Shown here in pieces: positions 8,747 through 17,334 of a DNA stretch of 55,559 nucleotides (position 1 is the first letter of the stretch; every line of letters starts with the position of its first letter). The DNA is from Bacillota bacterium. GTDB taxonomy: Bacteria; Bacillota; Clostridia; Peptostreptococcales; Anaerovoracaceae. The stretch is from NCBI GenBank assembly GCA_017626845.1, contig JAGAHX010000075.1, forward strand, positions 1 through 55,559, written 5' to 3'. A program made the translations under genes and the position numbers. The notes under the pieces are model-generated. The model ran no database searches. It was not told where the DNA came from and saw nothing but the letters and a program-made list of their open reading frames with translations.

Positions 8747-9382
8747 TTACTTTATGCCGCGAATTACCCCTGCCAATACTTCCGCCAGTTTCGCATGAGC
8801 CTCCGGATCCAGATGCAGCGAGTCTTCTTTCGACGGACGGATGTGATCCGTAGCATTCACGAAGATGCAGCCGTACCGTTCTGCGATGCGCCGGTAGTGC
8901 GCCGGCAGTTCCCGGGATCTTGCGACGGCGTTCTCATAGAATGACCCGTAGAACGGCGAATCGACTATTCCCTCTCCGATCTCCGGCGGACAGATCAGGA
9001 CGATCTTCGGGTCAAACCCCTGCTTTTCTTTTGTAAACGTCTGGATCGTCTCCACCAGCACCCCGGCACCCTCCGCGATCTGCTGTGGCGCCGCATGGAA
9101 CGTTTCCTTCAGATCGTTTGACCCCAGCATCATCACGACGATGTCCACGGGCTTATGGGAATTCAGGCAAGGCTTCAGATAGCCTAGCCCGTTCTTCCAG
9201 CCTTCGATGGGATCGTCGAAGACCGTGGTACGGCCGTTGCACCCTTCTTCGATCAGATGATAATCCGGCCCCAGCAGCGCTGCCAGCCGACAGGTCCAGC
9301 GGATGGATGCCGGATAACGGAATCCGGTGCGCGGATCGTAGCCGTAAGTATTCGAATCGCCGTAGCACAATACTGTTTTCAT
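8747..9382 (-). CDS. SGNH/GDSL-family hydrolase
   Basis: Serine esterase/lipase of the SGNH fold, 211 residues, with no signal peptide, so probably cytoplasmic. Block I is CYGDSNTYGY with the catalytic Ser, block III is MMLGSNDLKETF, and block V is DSLHLDPEAHAKLA with the Asp-x-x-His pair, so all catalytic residues are present. ATG at 9382 has aaggag 9 nt upstream; the open frame continues upstream only through non-coding repeat sequence. It resembles the small arylesterase/acyl-CoA-thioesterase-like clade. The natural substrate is unknown. It stands alone between two terminators. Confidence 0.85.
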   Translation of the reverse strand: MKTVLCYGDSNTYGYDPRTGFRYPASIRWTCRLAALLGPDYHLIEEGCNGRTTVFDDPIEGWKNGLGYLKPCLNSHKPVDIVVMMLGSNDLKETFHAAPQQIAEGAGVLVETIQTFTKEKQGFDPKIVLICPPEIGEGIVDSPFYGSFYENAVARSRELPAHYRRIAERYGCIFVNATDHIRPSKEDSLHLDPEAHAKLAEVLAGVIRGIK

Positions 9383-9430
9383 TGTTTCGGTCTCCTTCTT
9401 CTGCATTATATAAAACGACGGCGTTTCCGT

Positions 9431-9477
9431 AAAGATACAGAAAGGACGGCCTTGCGGCCGCCCCTTTTGCCCTATTG
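9431..9477. repeat. ggacggcc-ggccgcccc hairpin repeat, copy 1
   Basis: The sequence gatacagaaaggacggcct followed by a ggccgcccctttt arm forms a GC-rich hairpin. A close copy lies at 10502-10545 and a looser one at 10604-10634. Read on the minus strand each ends in ccttt/tctg, so they may be weak terminators spread as a repeat. This copy lies in the 235-nt spacer upstream of the SGNH gene. Confidence 0.6.
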
Positions 9478-9571
9478 TTGTCAACAAAATGATATCAGAG
9501 AATAATTTTGTATGGATGGCACATAAAAATCGGAAATGTTGCAAAATGGAAAATGGGAAGTAAAAGAAGAA

Positions 9572-9600
9572 TAAAAAAACCGCCGGTCTTCCGGCGGAGT
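9572..9600 (-). terminator. Rho-independent terminator after Rpn-type gene
   Basis: On the minus strand ccgccgg (complement of 9591-9597) pairs with ccggcgg (complement of 9580-9586) across a short loop, followed by seven T. It lies 18 nt past the stop at 9618. Confidence 0.9.
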
Positions 9601-9617
9601 GTGCAGACATAGATAGC

Positions 9618-10406
9618 TTAAGAATCCAAAAGAGCTTGCAGTTGTGCTTCAGGAATATTCATGGCATGTGAAAGCTTTTGGATCGTTTCCTTACGAGCTT
9701 CTATCCGACCCTCTTCACGGCCTTTCGCCTCACCTTCCAGCAAAGCTTCCTGCCGACTTATTTCTTTTTCTTTGTCGATTATCTCTTGAAACGTCACGTA
9801 TTCCCTCCTGAGATCCCTGCGGTCTCTAAGGACTTCCACTGCTGCAGCGATGTCGCGGGTCAACGGATCCGTTGGCATTGGATTCTTCAGATATGCCATA
9901 AGGTTGGCGTATTCCTCGCCCTGCTCCCGAAGCAATCCGGATGCATTCACAAAGATCGTGTGCGTTCCGTCGTTGACCCCGGGCAGATCCGGACAGATCT
10001 TCTCGAACCGGTAGCAGCTGAGTCCTGCAGAAAAGAAATCTTGTAATCCTATGAAAATTATATAGGATTCCTTGAGATCCGTAAAGAGTTCGCCGCGTTC
10101 CAGACACGCAAGGTCGTTTAGGGATTGGTAGTAACGGCTTCTGCGCAATGGGGATTTTTCCCGGTAGGTCTGCATTTCAATGTCGTACATATTGTCCTCA
10201 TCGTCTTCAAAGTACACATCGAATCGCACACCACGGTTTCCATCTGTGATCTCGATTGTTTTTTGAGCCTCAATCGGCACGATCGTGCGAATCTTTCTAC
10301 CGGTCAGGACTTCCGTGATCCGTTTGCAGATGTCGGGATACAGTTCCATAACTTTACAAAACATAAAGTTATCGACGAACTGCAGGTCTTCATATTTTTT
10401 TGCCAT
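9618..10406 (-). CDS. Rpn/PD-(D/E)XK nuclease family putative transposase-related protein
   Basis: A 262-residue member of the Rpn / PD-(D/E)XK nuclease-transposase family (PF12784 type). Such proteins are linked to RecA-independent recombination and often occur in many copies. The N-terminus reads FVDNFMFCKVMELYPDICKR. The nuclease core shows GVRFDVYFEDDEDNMYDIEMQ, with the D...E-x-Q catalytic residues, followed by RRSRYYQSLNDLACLERG. The C-terminal ~60 residues are charged and helical (EGEAKGREEGRIEARKE), as in relatives. It has its own terminator and no obvious operon partner. Its cellular role is not settled. Confidence 0.8.
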   Translation of the reverse strand: MAKKYEDLQFVDNFMFCKVMELYPDICKRITEVLTGRKIRTIVPIEAQKTIEITDGNRGVRFDVYFEDDEDNMYDIEMQTYREKSPLRRSRYYQSLNDLACLERGELFTDLKESYIIFIGLQDFFSAGLSCYRFEKICPDLPGVNDGTHTIFVNASGLLREQGEEYANLMAYLKNPMPTDPLTRDIAAAVEVLRDRRDLRREYVTFQEIIDKEKEISRQEALLEGEAKGREEGRIEARKETIQKLSHAMNIPEAQLQALLDS

Positions 10407-10501
10407 AGTATCCTTTCCGCTCCCGCAGCCAGAAAGTAAATATATGTTAATTCATCGTTGTTAGATTGTCAACCATATTTTTACATATTTCTGATTTTTC
10501 A

Positions 10502-10545
10502 AGATACAGAAAGGACGGCCTTTCGGCCGCCCTTCTGCGAGAGAC
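10502..10545. repeat. ggacggcc-ggccgccc hairpin repeat, copy 2
   Basis: Nearly the same as copy 1 for its first 18 bases (gatacagaaaggacggcc), with loop tttc and arm ggccgccc. It lies in the 267-nt spacer between the Rpn-type gene and the von Willebrand surface gene. Apart from this repeat and the terminator at 10604-10634 I see no gene in that spacer. Confidence 0.6.
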
Positions 10546-10603
10546 ATCCAATAGGTCCGTTGTGTCGACTGTTCGGGGTCACCGCCCCCGCCATCCAGAA
10601 TGC

Positions 10604-10634
10604 ACAAAGGGCAGCCTTACGGCCGCCCCTTTTG
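10604..10634 (-). terminator. Rho-independent terminator after VWA surface gene
   Basis: Minus-strand ggggcggcc / ggctgcccttt hairpin with loop gtaa followed by a short T-run, 40 nt past the stop at 10674. It is related in sequence to the dispersed ggacggcc hairpins. Confidence 0.65.
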
Positions 10635-10673
10635 CCCTACCTGGTAGGAATGCTGTATGAGGTTGTATGCGAA

Positions 10674-13600
10674 TTAGTGTTTTGCAGGCTTTCTGCGGCG
10701 CTTGCTCAGCAGCGCGATTCCAGCAAGGGATGCAATGCTGATGCCAGCCCAGAGACCTGTGTGTCTGTTGTCGCCGGTGAACGGGCTCAGCGGAGTCTCC
10801 TCATCGTCGATCTCGGTTTCCTCGTCGATCGTTCCGGGAGCCAGTGGAGTATCCGGATCGTCGATATTGGTTTCGTCATCCGTGGGCGGAGCCAGCGGAG
10901 TGTCCGGATCGTCGATGGGTTCATCTGCAGACCAGCTGCCGGTGACCGTTACATCGTGATTCGGCATGGTGCTGACCTCACCGCTCCAACCGGAGAAGGT
11001 GTAGCCGTCCATGGAAGGAACCTTTGCAGCAGGTACGGAAGCGCCTACCGCATAAGTCCTTGAAGCAGGAACGGAAGGCGCGCCAGCAGGTACGGTTCCG
11101 GTGTACTGGTAGGTTACGGTGTACCTCGTGGTTCCTGTCGGAGTGCCACCGCCGTTGTCGCCATTTTTGCTATAGTAAAGTTTCAAAACAAGTCCATCTT
11201 CACTGACGGTTCCCTTCGTTGCCCCCAATTCATTGGTGACCTCAGCATCATAATGATACCCATCAGGAATCGGATTCAACCGTTCAGCCGTAAATTCCGT
11301 TCCAAATTTCTGGTCTTCGAAAGTATCTGTCTGATACAGTCCATAGTCGGATGCATCTGTCGTAGTAAATGCAACGGCGAGTCCGGCAGTCTCTACAGCG
11401 GATCTGGAAGAAGTTGTTTCGTTAGACCGACCTGATACATCATTAGAAGTCCATCCCTCAAGCCAATGTTCAACATAAACAGTGAAACGCTTTGCTCTAT
11501 AGAGGAACTCGATCACATTATCGTCTGCATTCTCAGTGATTTCGATTTCTTTTACTTCATCCTGCTGTGGAGATAACTCATAACCCTTGAACTGGATCGC
11601 AGAACCGGACACATATTTGCCTACCTGGACCTCTTCGCCATTCTCTGTCAGCAGGATCTCGTCGGTGTCCTCATCAATATGATTGATCTTATACGAACTC
11701 TTCAGAGCCTTGTACAGGAATGTGATCACATTATCTGCAGCGACCTTTGTAATCTTCAGAGACTGCGATTCTGCCTGACCCTCTGCAAGAACATATCCCT
11801 TGATTTGGATAGCTGCTTCGGAAACAAACGAGCCGATTATCTTCTCGCCACCATCTTTCTGTTCATGAACAGGAGTGTTTGTCCCTTCTTCGAGGTACTT
11901 TACGATATACGAAGACATCGCATTATATGTTACCTCCGGAACTTCAAATGTATACGATCCGTCGCTCTTGCCATCAGTGGAAGTATAGTCGAGAATCGCC
12001 GATACATTAGTATCATGTGTATCGTTCTCTGCATCTTCGTCGATGATCAGATCATAGGAAAGCGTGACAGGTTTCATGTTCTCGACTGGAACGTTGATCT
12101 GCCACTTGATCGTCTTGCTATCCGCGTCATACTCTACGACATATGGATATACCTGATCGACAGCTTCACCAAAGTTCCATTTACCATCCTCAAATGTAAC
12201 GTTCAGTGCATTACCGTTTAAAGTCATGCGGAAAGCATTTGCGTTGTCCGCATTCTTCAGTGTAAATTCATCGGTGATCTGGTCGGTTACAACACCTTTG
12301 GAGATCATGTAAAGAATATCTTCTTTAACAGAATTAAAAATTGCTTTAACCGAATTGACGTCAGCAATATCGGCAGCATAATCGCTGATTCCTTTTGATT
12401 TGATCCACTCGTTGAAACTCTTGGCAATCTCTAGACCAGAACCACTACCCCAACCATTATAGTTAATGACGGCACCGTTATATTTTTCGACCATGTCAGT
12501 CCAGAGGTGACCTGTCAAATACAGAGCTTTCTGCAGCTGATCGGGATGAAGCTGATAGAAATCTGGGTTAACAGTTGTAGTATAACTATAAACACCGTCA
12601 TTATTTGCAACGGTATATGGGTTCGCCTGAAGCCATACCAGATCAGCAAAAGCTGCATCCGGAGTAAATTCATAATACTTCTTATGCAGGTTGTAAGTGT
12701 AGTTTGCGTTTGTCAGAGTATGCTCGCTAACTGTTCCGCTAATGGTGCCAGACTCCTTATATGCATAGCCACAACGATAATCATACTTGGTAGGTTTGCT
12801 CAATTCTTCGTTCGTGCTAGCATAAAGTTTCGCATAATCGTTGGCATAGAAGTTGCCGGTCTTGGCGAAATAAGCATCGAAACTCATATTAGCCAATTCT
12901 TCTGCAGTAGCGCTAAAGAAGTTGACATTATCAGTAAATTTGTACGCACTCTTAGAATAGGCAATCGTCTGCTGTCCTACCACAGGTTTGGGATAAACAA
13001 CACTTTTAGCCATGTACTGACCATAAACAGAAGTCGGAATGTCTTTCTCATCGTTCCAAATATAGGTCTTACCATCAAGTAAGAAGAATACAAACTTGTG
13101 GTCATCCGCAACATCCTTATCAGCAGAAAGCCATTTATCAGCCATGACCAAACCGCCGTGCATATTAGTACCACTGCTCAGTTTCTTGAGGTCAGCTTCA
13201 GCGAAGTCGATTGCATCCTCGATATCTTTCTTGTTTTCTTCGGAATACCTAATCATTCCGCTCTTCTTTTCATCTGTAACAAGGCTGATAGTATCGAATG
13301 CCAATCCTCTGCACTTAATGACGCCGACATTCAGATCGATATTCTTATCTTTAACCTCGTTGAACATAGCAAGAGCATACTCGCTGAAATCGATATCGCT
13401 ATTCACTGTCGATGACGACGAGTCCATCACGAAAACAATATCATATTCATTTTTGTACTCACCCGCCGGCAGCTGAAGCGTCACAGTCGTCTCACGGTTT
13501 TCCGGATCCAATTCTGTCGGAGCGGCAGTCTTTGAACCTTGAACGTCAAATGACTGCCCTTCAGCAGGATCTTCCGCCGGGTCCGCTGTTGCAGCATAAG

Positions 13601-13688
13601 CATCCACACGGAACATACCGACTGGCACCATTCCGAGCAGCAGCGCAGCAACGAGCAGAACGCTTAGAAATGTAATTTTCTTTCTCAT
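10674..13688 (-). CDS. Large surface adhesin with von Willebrand A, MucBP repeats and SPFTG sorting signal
   Basis: About 1004 residues from ATG 13688. A signal peptide ending near VDAYAA is followed by a von Willebrand A domain with the MIDAS start YDIVFVMDSSSSTV, the DxSxS metal site. The domain runs to roughly residue 480 with a large insertion. Next come a DUF11-like beta domain and two to three MucBP repeats (YIVKYLEEGTNTPVHE; YKINHIDEDTDEIL; FTVYVEHWLEGW). A Listeria-Bacteroides repeat follows (GYTFSGWSGEVST), then a stalk with repeated DDPDTPLAP, and the sorting signal LSPFTGDN, hydrophobic helix and KRRRK tail. This fits a pilin-tip or adhesin with metal-dependent binding. The VWA part (about 11200-13500) is markedly more AT-rich than the flanks, suggesting transfer or rapid variation. 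Confidence 0.9.
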   Translation of the reverse strand: MRKKITFLSVLLVAALLLGMVPVGMFRVDAYAATADPAEDPAEGQSFDVQGSKTAAPTELDPENRETTVTLQLPAGEYKNEYDIVFVMDSSSSTVNSDIDFSEYALAMFNEVKDKNIDLNVGVIKCRGLAFDTISLVTDEKKSGMIRYSEENKKDIEDAIDFAEADLKKLSSGTNMHGGLVMADKWLSADKDVADDHKFVFFLLDGKTYIWNDEKDIPTSVYGQYMAKSVVYPKPVVGQQTIAYSKSAYKFTDNVNFFSATAEELANMSFDAYFAKTGNFYANDYAKLYASTNEELSKPTKYDYRCGYAYKESGTISGTVSEHTLTNANYTYNLHKKYYEFTPDAAFADLVWLQANPYTVANNDGVYSYTTTVNPDFYQLHPDQLQKALYLTGHLWTDMVEKYNGAVINYNGWGSGSGLEIAKSFNEWIKSKGISDYAADIADVNSVKAIFNSVKEDILYMISKGVVTDQITDEFTLKNADNANAFRMTLNGNALNVTFEDGKWNFGEAVDQVYPYVVEYDADSKTIKWQINVPVENMKPVTLSYDLIIDEDAENDTHDTNVSAILDYTSTDGKSDGSYTFEVPEVTYNAMSSYIVKYLEEGTNTPVHEQKDGGEKIIGSFVSEAAIQIKGYVLAEGQAESQSLKITKVAADNVITFLYKALKSSYKINHIDEDTDEILLTENGEEVQVGKYVSGSAIQFKGYELSPQQDEVKEIEITENADDNVIEFLYRAKRFTVYVEHWLEGWTSNDVSGRSNETTSSRSAVETAGLAVAFTTTDASDYGLYQTDTFEDQKFGTEFTAERLNPIPDGYHYDAEVTNELGATKGTVSEDGLVLKLYYSKNGDNGGGTPTGTTRYTVTYQYTGTVPAGAPSVPASRTYAVGASVPAAKVPSMDGYTFSGWSGEVSTMPNHDVTVTGSWSADEPIDDPDTPLAPPTDDETNIDDPDTPLAPGTIDEETEIDDEETPLSPFTGDNRHTGLWAGISIASLAGIALLSKRRRKPAKH

Positions 13689-13720
13689 ACGCAGCTTCAC
13701 ACCTTTCTGGAAAACGCAGA

Positions 13721-13769
13721 TTACCCCCCCCCCTGGAAATTTTTTCTAAATCCAGGGAGGGGTAATCGC
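13721..13769. promoter_or_regulatory. Stem-loop with ten-C/G homopolymer in leader of VWA adhesin
   Basis: gattacccc and ggggtaatc arms flank ccctgga / tccaggg, forming a long imperfect hairpin. It ends about 30 nt upstream of the adhesin start. The distal arm holds ten consecutive C on the plus strand (13724-13733), that is G10 in the mRNA leader. See findings for phase variation. Confidence 0.55.
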
Positions 13770-13892
13770 AAGTTAATATAAAATGATCTACCAGATCAAT
13801 TGTTGATTGCATTTATCATAGCAATTTGAGCAGAATAATTCAATAGTTCCTGCATAAAATGCCATAAAATAGCACGAACGGCACGAACAAAT

Positions 13893-14372
13893 TTACTTTC
13901 CCGGCGTCCAGTCGATCTGGGGCGCAAGCCGCACGGTTCTCGCCTTTTCTTCCGTATCGTCGTCCTCGACGTAGCCGTCATAAGGCGCTGCCGGATCATC
14001 CACGGCGACTTTTTTAAAGAGATTGCAGAGCTCCGTCCGGTGCCGGAAGGCGAAGTCCAGGTCCTGGGTCCAGCCCGTGTGACCCGTAATGATCTTCGGG
14101 GTCAAGCCCCGGGTCCGAAGCCGTGCCTCCAGCGCTGCCAACGACTTTACCGCAAGCGCGTTGTCTTCCGCCAGCCCGTTGATAAAGCTGTAGCCGGCAT
14201 CAATCATGATGGTCTGGCCATTCTTTGTGTAGAAGAAAATGTTTGCGATCCACTCCCGCACGCAGGCAACGTGTTCGTCGATCCAGCCGGTGTTCAGCGG
14301 CTTAAAGATCTGCTTGCCCTTGTAGATGCGGCTCATGACTTTTTTCTGAAAATTGGATGCTTGTTTGGACAT
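13893..14372 (-). pseudogene. Metallo-beta-lactamase-fold hydrolase with internal deletion
   Basis: The 159-residue open frame joins the N-terminal end of an MBL-fold protein (EWIANIFFYTKNGQTIMIDAGYS) straight to the C-terminal end of the same kind of protein (ALEARLRTRG, PKIITGHTGWTQDLDFAF, DDTEEKARTVRL). The central ~120 residues with the HxHxDH zinc motif and the following His/Asp ligands are absent, so hydrolase activity is not expected. The frame is still open and has an RBS (ggag, 7 nt from ATG 14372). It might be a recent in-frame deletion or a retained non-catalytic product. It sits 12 nt after the HMA protein gene. Confidence 0.65.
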
Positions 14373-14384
14373 GGGTATGCTCCG

Positions 14385-14771
14385 CTACTGCACTCCCTCG
14401 GAGAGGACTTTGCAGCCCGTCAGGGTGTAGGATTTCTTCTGAAGCGCTTCCGCAAAGCTGGCGGACTCCACAGGCGTTTTCGTCAGGACATCCGCTTCTT
14501 TTTTGCCCAGGTTCACCCTGCCCCAGACGCCGGGCATGCCGTTGAGCGTGTTCTCGACGGTCTTCGCGCAGTTGCTGCACATCATGCCGTCGATGGACAG
14601 CAGATAGTGGTGCGGATAATGGGAGACGTCCGTATCCTCCACTTTCTTTACGGTCACCGCTTCCGCCGAACCGCAGCAGCTGTTCTTCGCCTTGCCGCGG
14701 AATCTCTGGACGGTCTGCCACAGCGCAAAGGCGATCAGCAGAACGCCAACGATAATGATCAATGTATCCAT
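14385..14771 (-). CDS. Membrane-anchored heavy-metal-associated (HMA) domain protein
   Basis: A 128-residue protein with one N-terminal membrane helix (LIIIVGVLLIAFALW), a short Cys pair (NSCCGSA), and a CopZ/HMA ferredoxin-like domain. That domain has the metal-binding motif GMMCSNCAKTVENTL at about residues 62-76. HMA domains bind Cu(I), Zn(II) or similar soft metals. Its place just behind feoA-feoB and the FeoB-associated small gene, after a terminator, suggests a metal-homeostasis role near the membrane. The metal is not given by sequence. Confidence 0.8.
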   Translation of the reverse strand: MDTLIIIVGVLLIAFALWQTVQRFRGKAKNSCCGSAEAVTVKKVEDTDVSHYPHHYLLSIDGMMCSNCAKTVENTLNGMPGVWGRVNLGKKEADVLTKTPVESASFAEALQKKSYTLTGCKVLSEGVQ

Positions 14772-14801
14772 GTTCTTTCCTTTCCGACAATCGTTTTAAG
14801 T

Positions 14802-14830
14802 GGAAAAGAGGCGGAAGGTCCGCCTCTTTC
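14802..14830 (-). terminator. Rho-independent terminator after FeoB-associated gene
   Basis: Stem agaggcgga (14808-14816) with tccgcctct (14819-14827) read on the minus strand, followed by ttttcc. It closes the feo operon ahead of the HMA gene. Confidence 0.8.
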
Positions 14831-14831
14831 T

Positions 14832-15008
14832 TTACAGTTTGCTGAAGTCCGGTTTCGTGTGGTGCACAGAGCCGTGCTTTTCACAGGTGCCCGCGAACGG
14901 ACAGCCGATGCATTTGGTGCCGCGTCTTTTCTCGCGGACGATGTAACGGACCGCAAGGGAGACGATGAGCGCCAGGACAGCGATAGCCACAATAGTTGTC
15001 AAATTCAC
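14832..15008 (-). CDS. FeoB-associated Cys-rich membrane protein (small)
   Basis: A 58-residue gene starting at GTG 15008 with a strong RBS (aaaggaggg, 7 nt before the start). The product has a membrane helix from residue 2 (LTTIVAIAVLALIVSLAV), a basic segment (REKRRG) and the Cys motif CIGCPFAGTC, then HGSVHHTKPDF. This matches the FeoB_associated family of tiny proteins encoded after feoB in Firmicutes, thought to assist ferrous iron uptake at the membrane. It lies 24 nt downstream of feoB and is followed by a terminator. Confidence 0.85.
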   Translation of the reverse strand: MNLTTIVAIAVLALIVSLAVRYIVREKRRGTKCIGCPFAGTCEKHGSVHHTKPDFSKL

Positions 15009-15032
15009 AGAACTCCCTCCTTTCCGAAGAAG

Positions 15033-17042
15033 TTACTTTGCGCTCTGCGCAGCAGTCTGGTGCAGACGGTACTGTTCGTCGAAGTGGGAACGGATCCGCT
15101 TGCCGATCAGGACAACGGCTGCGGCCATGCACAGGACGGCGATGAGTCCGGGAACGAAAGCGTTGCCCAGGTGACCCTCGGTGATGAGCGTACCGATCTG
15201 GTAGATCAGGAATGCGACGGTGTAGCCGGTTCCCAGCTGCAGGCCGATGGCGCCCCACAGCCAGCCTTTGCTCTTCATTTCGGAGTTCATAGCGCCGATG
15301 GCTGCGAAGCAAGGCGGTGTGTACAGGTTGAAGAACAGGTAAGCCAGTGCGGTAACGGAAGTCAGACCCATAGCCATGGCGACTTCGTTGGCGCCGCCCA
15401 TCAGTTCCAGTTCATCCACATCGATGAAGGCGGTCAGGCCGTAAACGACAGCCAGCGTACCGACGACGTTCTCTTTGGCGATAAAGCCGGTGATCGCCGC
15501 AGCGGCGAGCTGCCATACGCCGAAGCCCAGGGGGATGAGCAGGATCGCGAAAGGAGAAGCGATGGACGCCAGGATGGAGGTGTTCTCCATGCCCTCTTCG
15601 ACGACCTGGAAGTGCCAGTTGAAGGTCTGCATGATCTGAACGACGGTGTTGCAGACCAGGATGATCGTAGCAGCTTTGATGATGTATGCTTTTGCACGTT
15701 CCATCATGGACTTGAAGGCGAACTTCAGGCTGGGAAGCTTAAACTTCGGCAGCTCCATGATGAAGAAGGACTTTCTGTACTTATAGCCGGTAATACCCTT
15801 GATGAGCAGTGCGCCGAGGAAGATCAGCACGAGGCCGAAGAAGTAGCTCAGGGTGCTCACCCAGCCTGCGCCGTTGAAGAATGCGCCGGCGAACAGAGCG
15901 ATGACGGGGATCTTCGCGCCGCAGGGAATGAAGGTCGCCAGCATGGAAGTGGCTCTTCTCTCTCTTTCGTCGCGGATGGTGCGGCAGGCCATGATGGCGG
16001 GGATGCCGCAGCCAGTGCCGATGACCACAGGGATGACCGACTTGCCGGACAGACCGACTCTCTTGAAGATCGGGTCCATAACGGCGCTTACGCGTGCCAT
16101 GTAGCCGCAGTCTTCCAGCAGAGCGATCAGGAAGTACATGACCATAACGAGGGGCAGGAAGCCGACAACGGCGCCTACACCGCCGACGATGCCGTCAGCC
16201 AGCAGCGCGGACACGATCGCGGGGCTGTTTTCCAGCTGACCCGCAACGAATTCCTGGAAGGTCTCGATGTAGCCGACCAGCCAGTCCGCCACGAGCGGTC
16301 CGAACCATGCCTGGGAGACCCAGAATACGAGCCACATGACGAGAGCGAAGATACCGATGCCGAGGATCGGATTCAGGAGGATCTTGTCCAGAGTATCCTG
16401 CTTGTTGACCTCTGCGGATCTCACCTCTCTCTTTTCCACGCTGGAAACGATATTGTTAACGAAGGCAAAACGCTTGCGGTCTTCCGCATCAACTGCGTTC
16501 TTATCGTGCAGGTCGATATCCGCCTGCACGTAAGGCGCCTTCTGCGTCGTTCCGTTGAGTGCGATCGCCTTTTCGACGACTTCGGCAAGGCCCTTGCCTT
16601 CGATCGCCGTGGTGTTGACCACCGGGCAGCCCAGCTTTGCTTCCAGTGCGGCAGCGTCGATGCTGGTGTGTTCCTTGGCATTGATGTCGGCCTTGTTCAG
16701 CGCTACGACAACGGGAATGCCCAGTTCCAGCAGCTGTGTGGTGAAGAACAAGCTGCGGCTTAAGTTCGTCGCGTCCACGATATTGATGATCGCATCGGGA
16801 TGTTCTTCACGGACATAATCACTGGTGATGCCTTCCTCCGGGGTAAACGGCGACATGGAATAGGCACCGGGCAGGTCGACGGCGATGGCCTCTACCCCTT
16901 TCGTGAACTCGTTCTTGATCGGGTATTCCTTGCGTCCGACCGTTACGCCGCCCCAGTTGCCCACTTTCTCGCTTCTGCCTGTTACGGCATTATAGATCGT
17001 GGTTTTGCCGCTGTTCGGGTTGCCGGCAAAAGCAATTCTCAT
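15033..17042 (-). CDS. feoB: Ferrous iron transport protein B
   Basis: Fe(II) permease with an N-terminal small GTPase domain. The 669-residue product begins with the G1 loop FAGNPNSGKTTIYNAVTG, then NWGGVTVGRKEY (switch I), VDLPGAYS (G3) and ALNKADIN (G4). The C-terminal ~430 residues contain the Gate motifs GTGCGIPAIMACRTI and FIPCGAKIPVIALF with their conserved cysteines, and about nine to eleven membrane helices. feoA lies 39 nt upstream and the FeoB-associated gene 24 nt downstream, so it is the middle gene of a three-gene iron operon. The boxes at 17335-17540 suggest iron- or metal-dependent repression. Confidence 0.96.
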   Translation of the reverse strand: MRIAFAGNPNSGKTTIYNAVTGRSEKVGNWGGVTVGRKEYPIKNEFTKGVEAIAVDLPGAYSMSPFTPEEGITSDYVREEHPDAIINIVDATNLSRSLFFTTQLLELGIPVVVALNKADINAKEHTSIDAAALEAKLGCPVVNTTAIEGKGLAEVVEKAIALNGTTQKAPYVQADIDLHDKNAVDAEDRKRFAFVNNIVSSVEKREVRSAEVNKQDTLDKILLNPILGIGIFALVMWLVFWVSQAWFGPLVADWLVGYIETFQEFVAGQLENSPAIVSALLADGIVGGVGAVVGFLPLVMVMYFLIALLEDCGYMARVSAVMDPIFKRVGLSGKSVIPVVIGTGCGIPAIMACRTIRDERERRATSMLATFIPCGAKIPVIALFAGAFFNGAGWVSTLSYFFGLVLIFLGALLIKGITGYKYRKSFFIMELPKFKLPSLKFAFKSMMERAKAYIIKAATIILVCNTVVQIMQTFNWHFQVVEEGMENTSILASIASPFAILLIPLGFGVWQLAAAAITGFIAKENVVGTLAVVYGLTAFIDVDELELMGGANEVAMAMGLTSVTALAYLFFNLYTPPCFAAIGAMNSEMKSKGWLWGAIGLQLGTGYTVAFLIYQIGTLITEGHLGNAFVPGLIAVLCMAAAVVLIGKRIRSHFDEQYRLHQTAAQSAK

Positions 17043-17081
17043 AGAAATTCCTCCTTGTATATATGTTCAGAAAATAATTGA

Positions 17082-17294
17082 CTAAATGATGACGGCTTCC
17101 GACAGAAGCTGATCCAGGCTGTAGCGGCCGTCCTTGATGACCACCACGCAGCTCTTCTTTTTCTTGGATACCACCGTGATCGGTTCTCCGCTGTAGCATC
17201 CAAGACGGAAGAGGAACGAATTCATATCATCGTCGTTGGTATTGATCTCTTTGATCACGTAAGTTTTACCGACTTCCGCATCCAATAACGTCAT
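17082..17294 (-). CDS. feoA: Ferrous iron transport protein A
   Basis: A 70-residue SH3-like protein that works with FeoB in Fe(II) uptake. It shows the family pattern: LLDAEVGKTYVIKEIN, then FLFRLGCYSGEPITVV and a closing GRYSLDQLLSEAVII. The ATG at 17294 follows aaggag with good spacing. It is the first gene of feoA-feoB-FeoB-associated. The spacer upstream carries four copies of a TT-gc-GCTAA box. Confidence 0.93.
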   Translation of the reverse strand: MTLLDAEVGKTYVIKEINTNDDDMNSFLFRLGCYSGEPITVVSKKKKSCVVVIKDGRYSLDQLLSEAVII

Positions 17295-17334
17295 AAAACA
17301 GTTCTCCTTTTTTCTATACTAAAAATATCCGAGG

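Noticed and set aside
14040..16763. Open frame of 907 codons on the plus strand
   Set aside because: Antisense shadow of feoB and neighbours, with no protein-like motifs.
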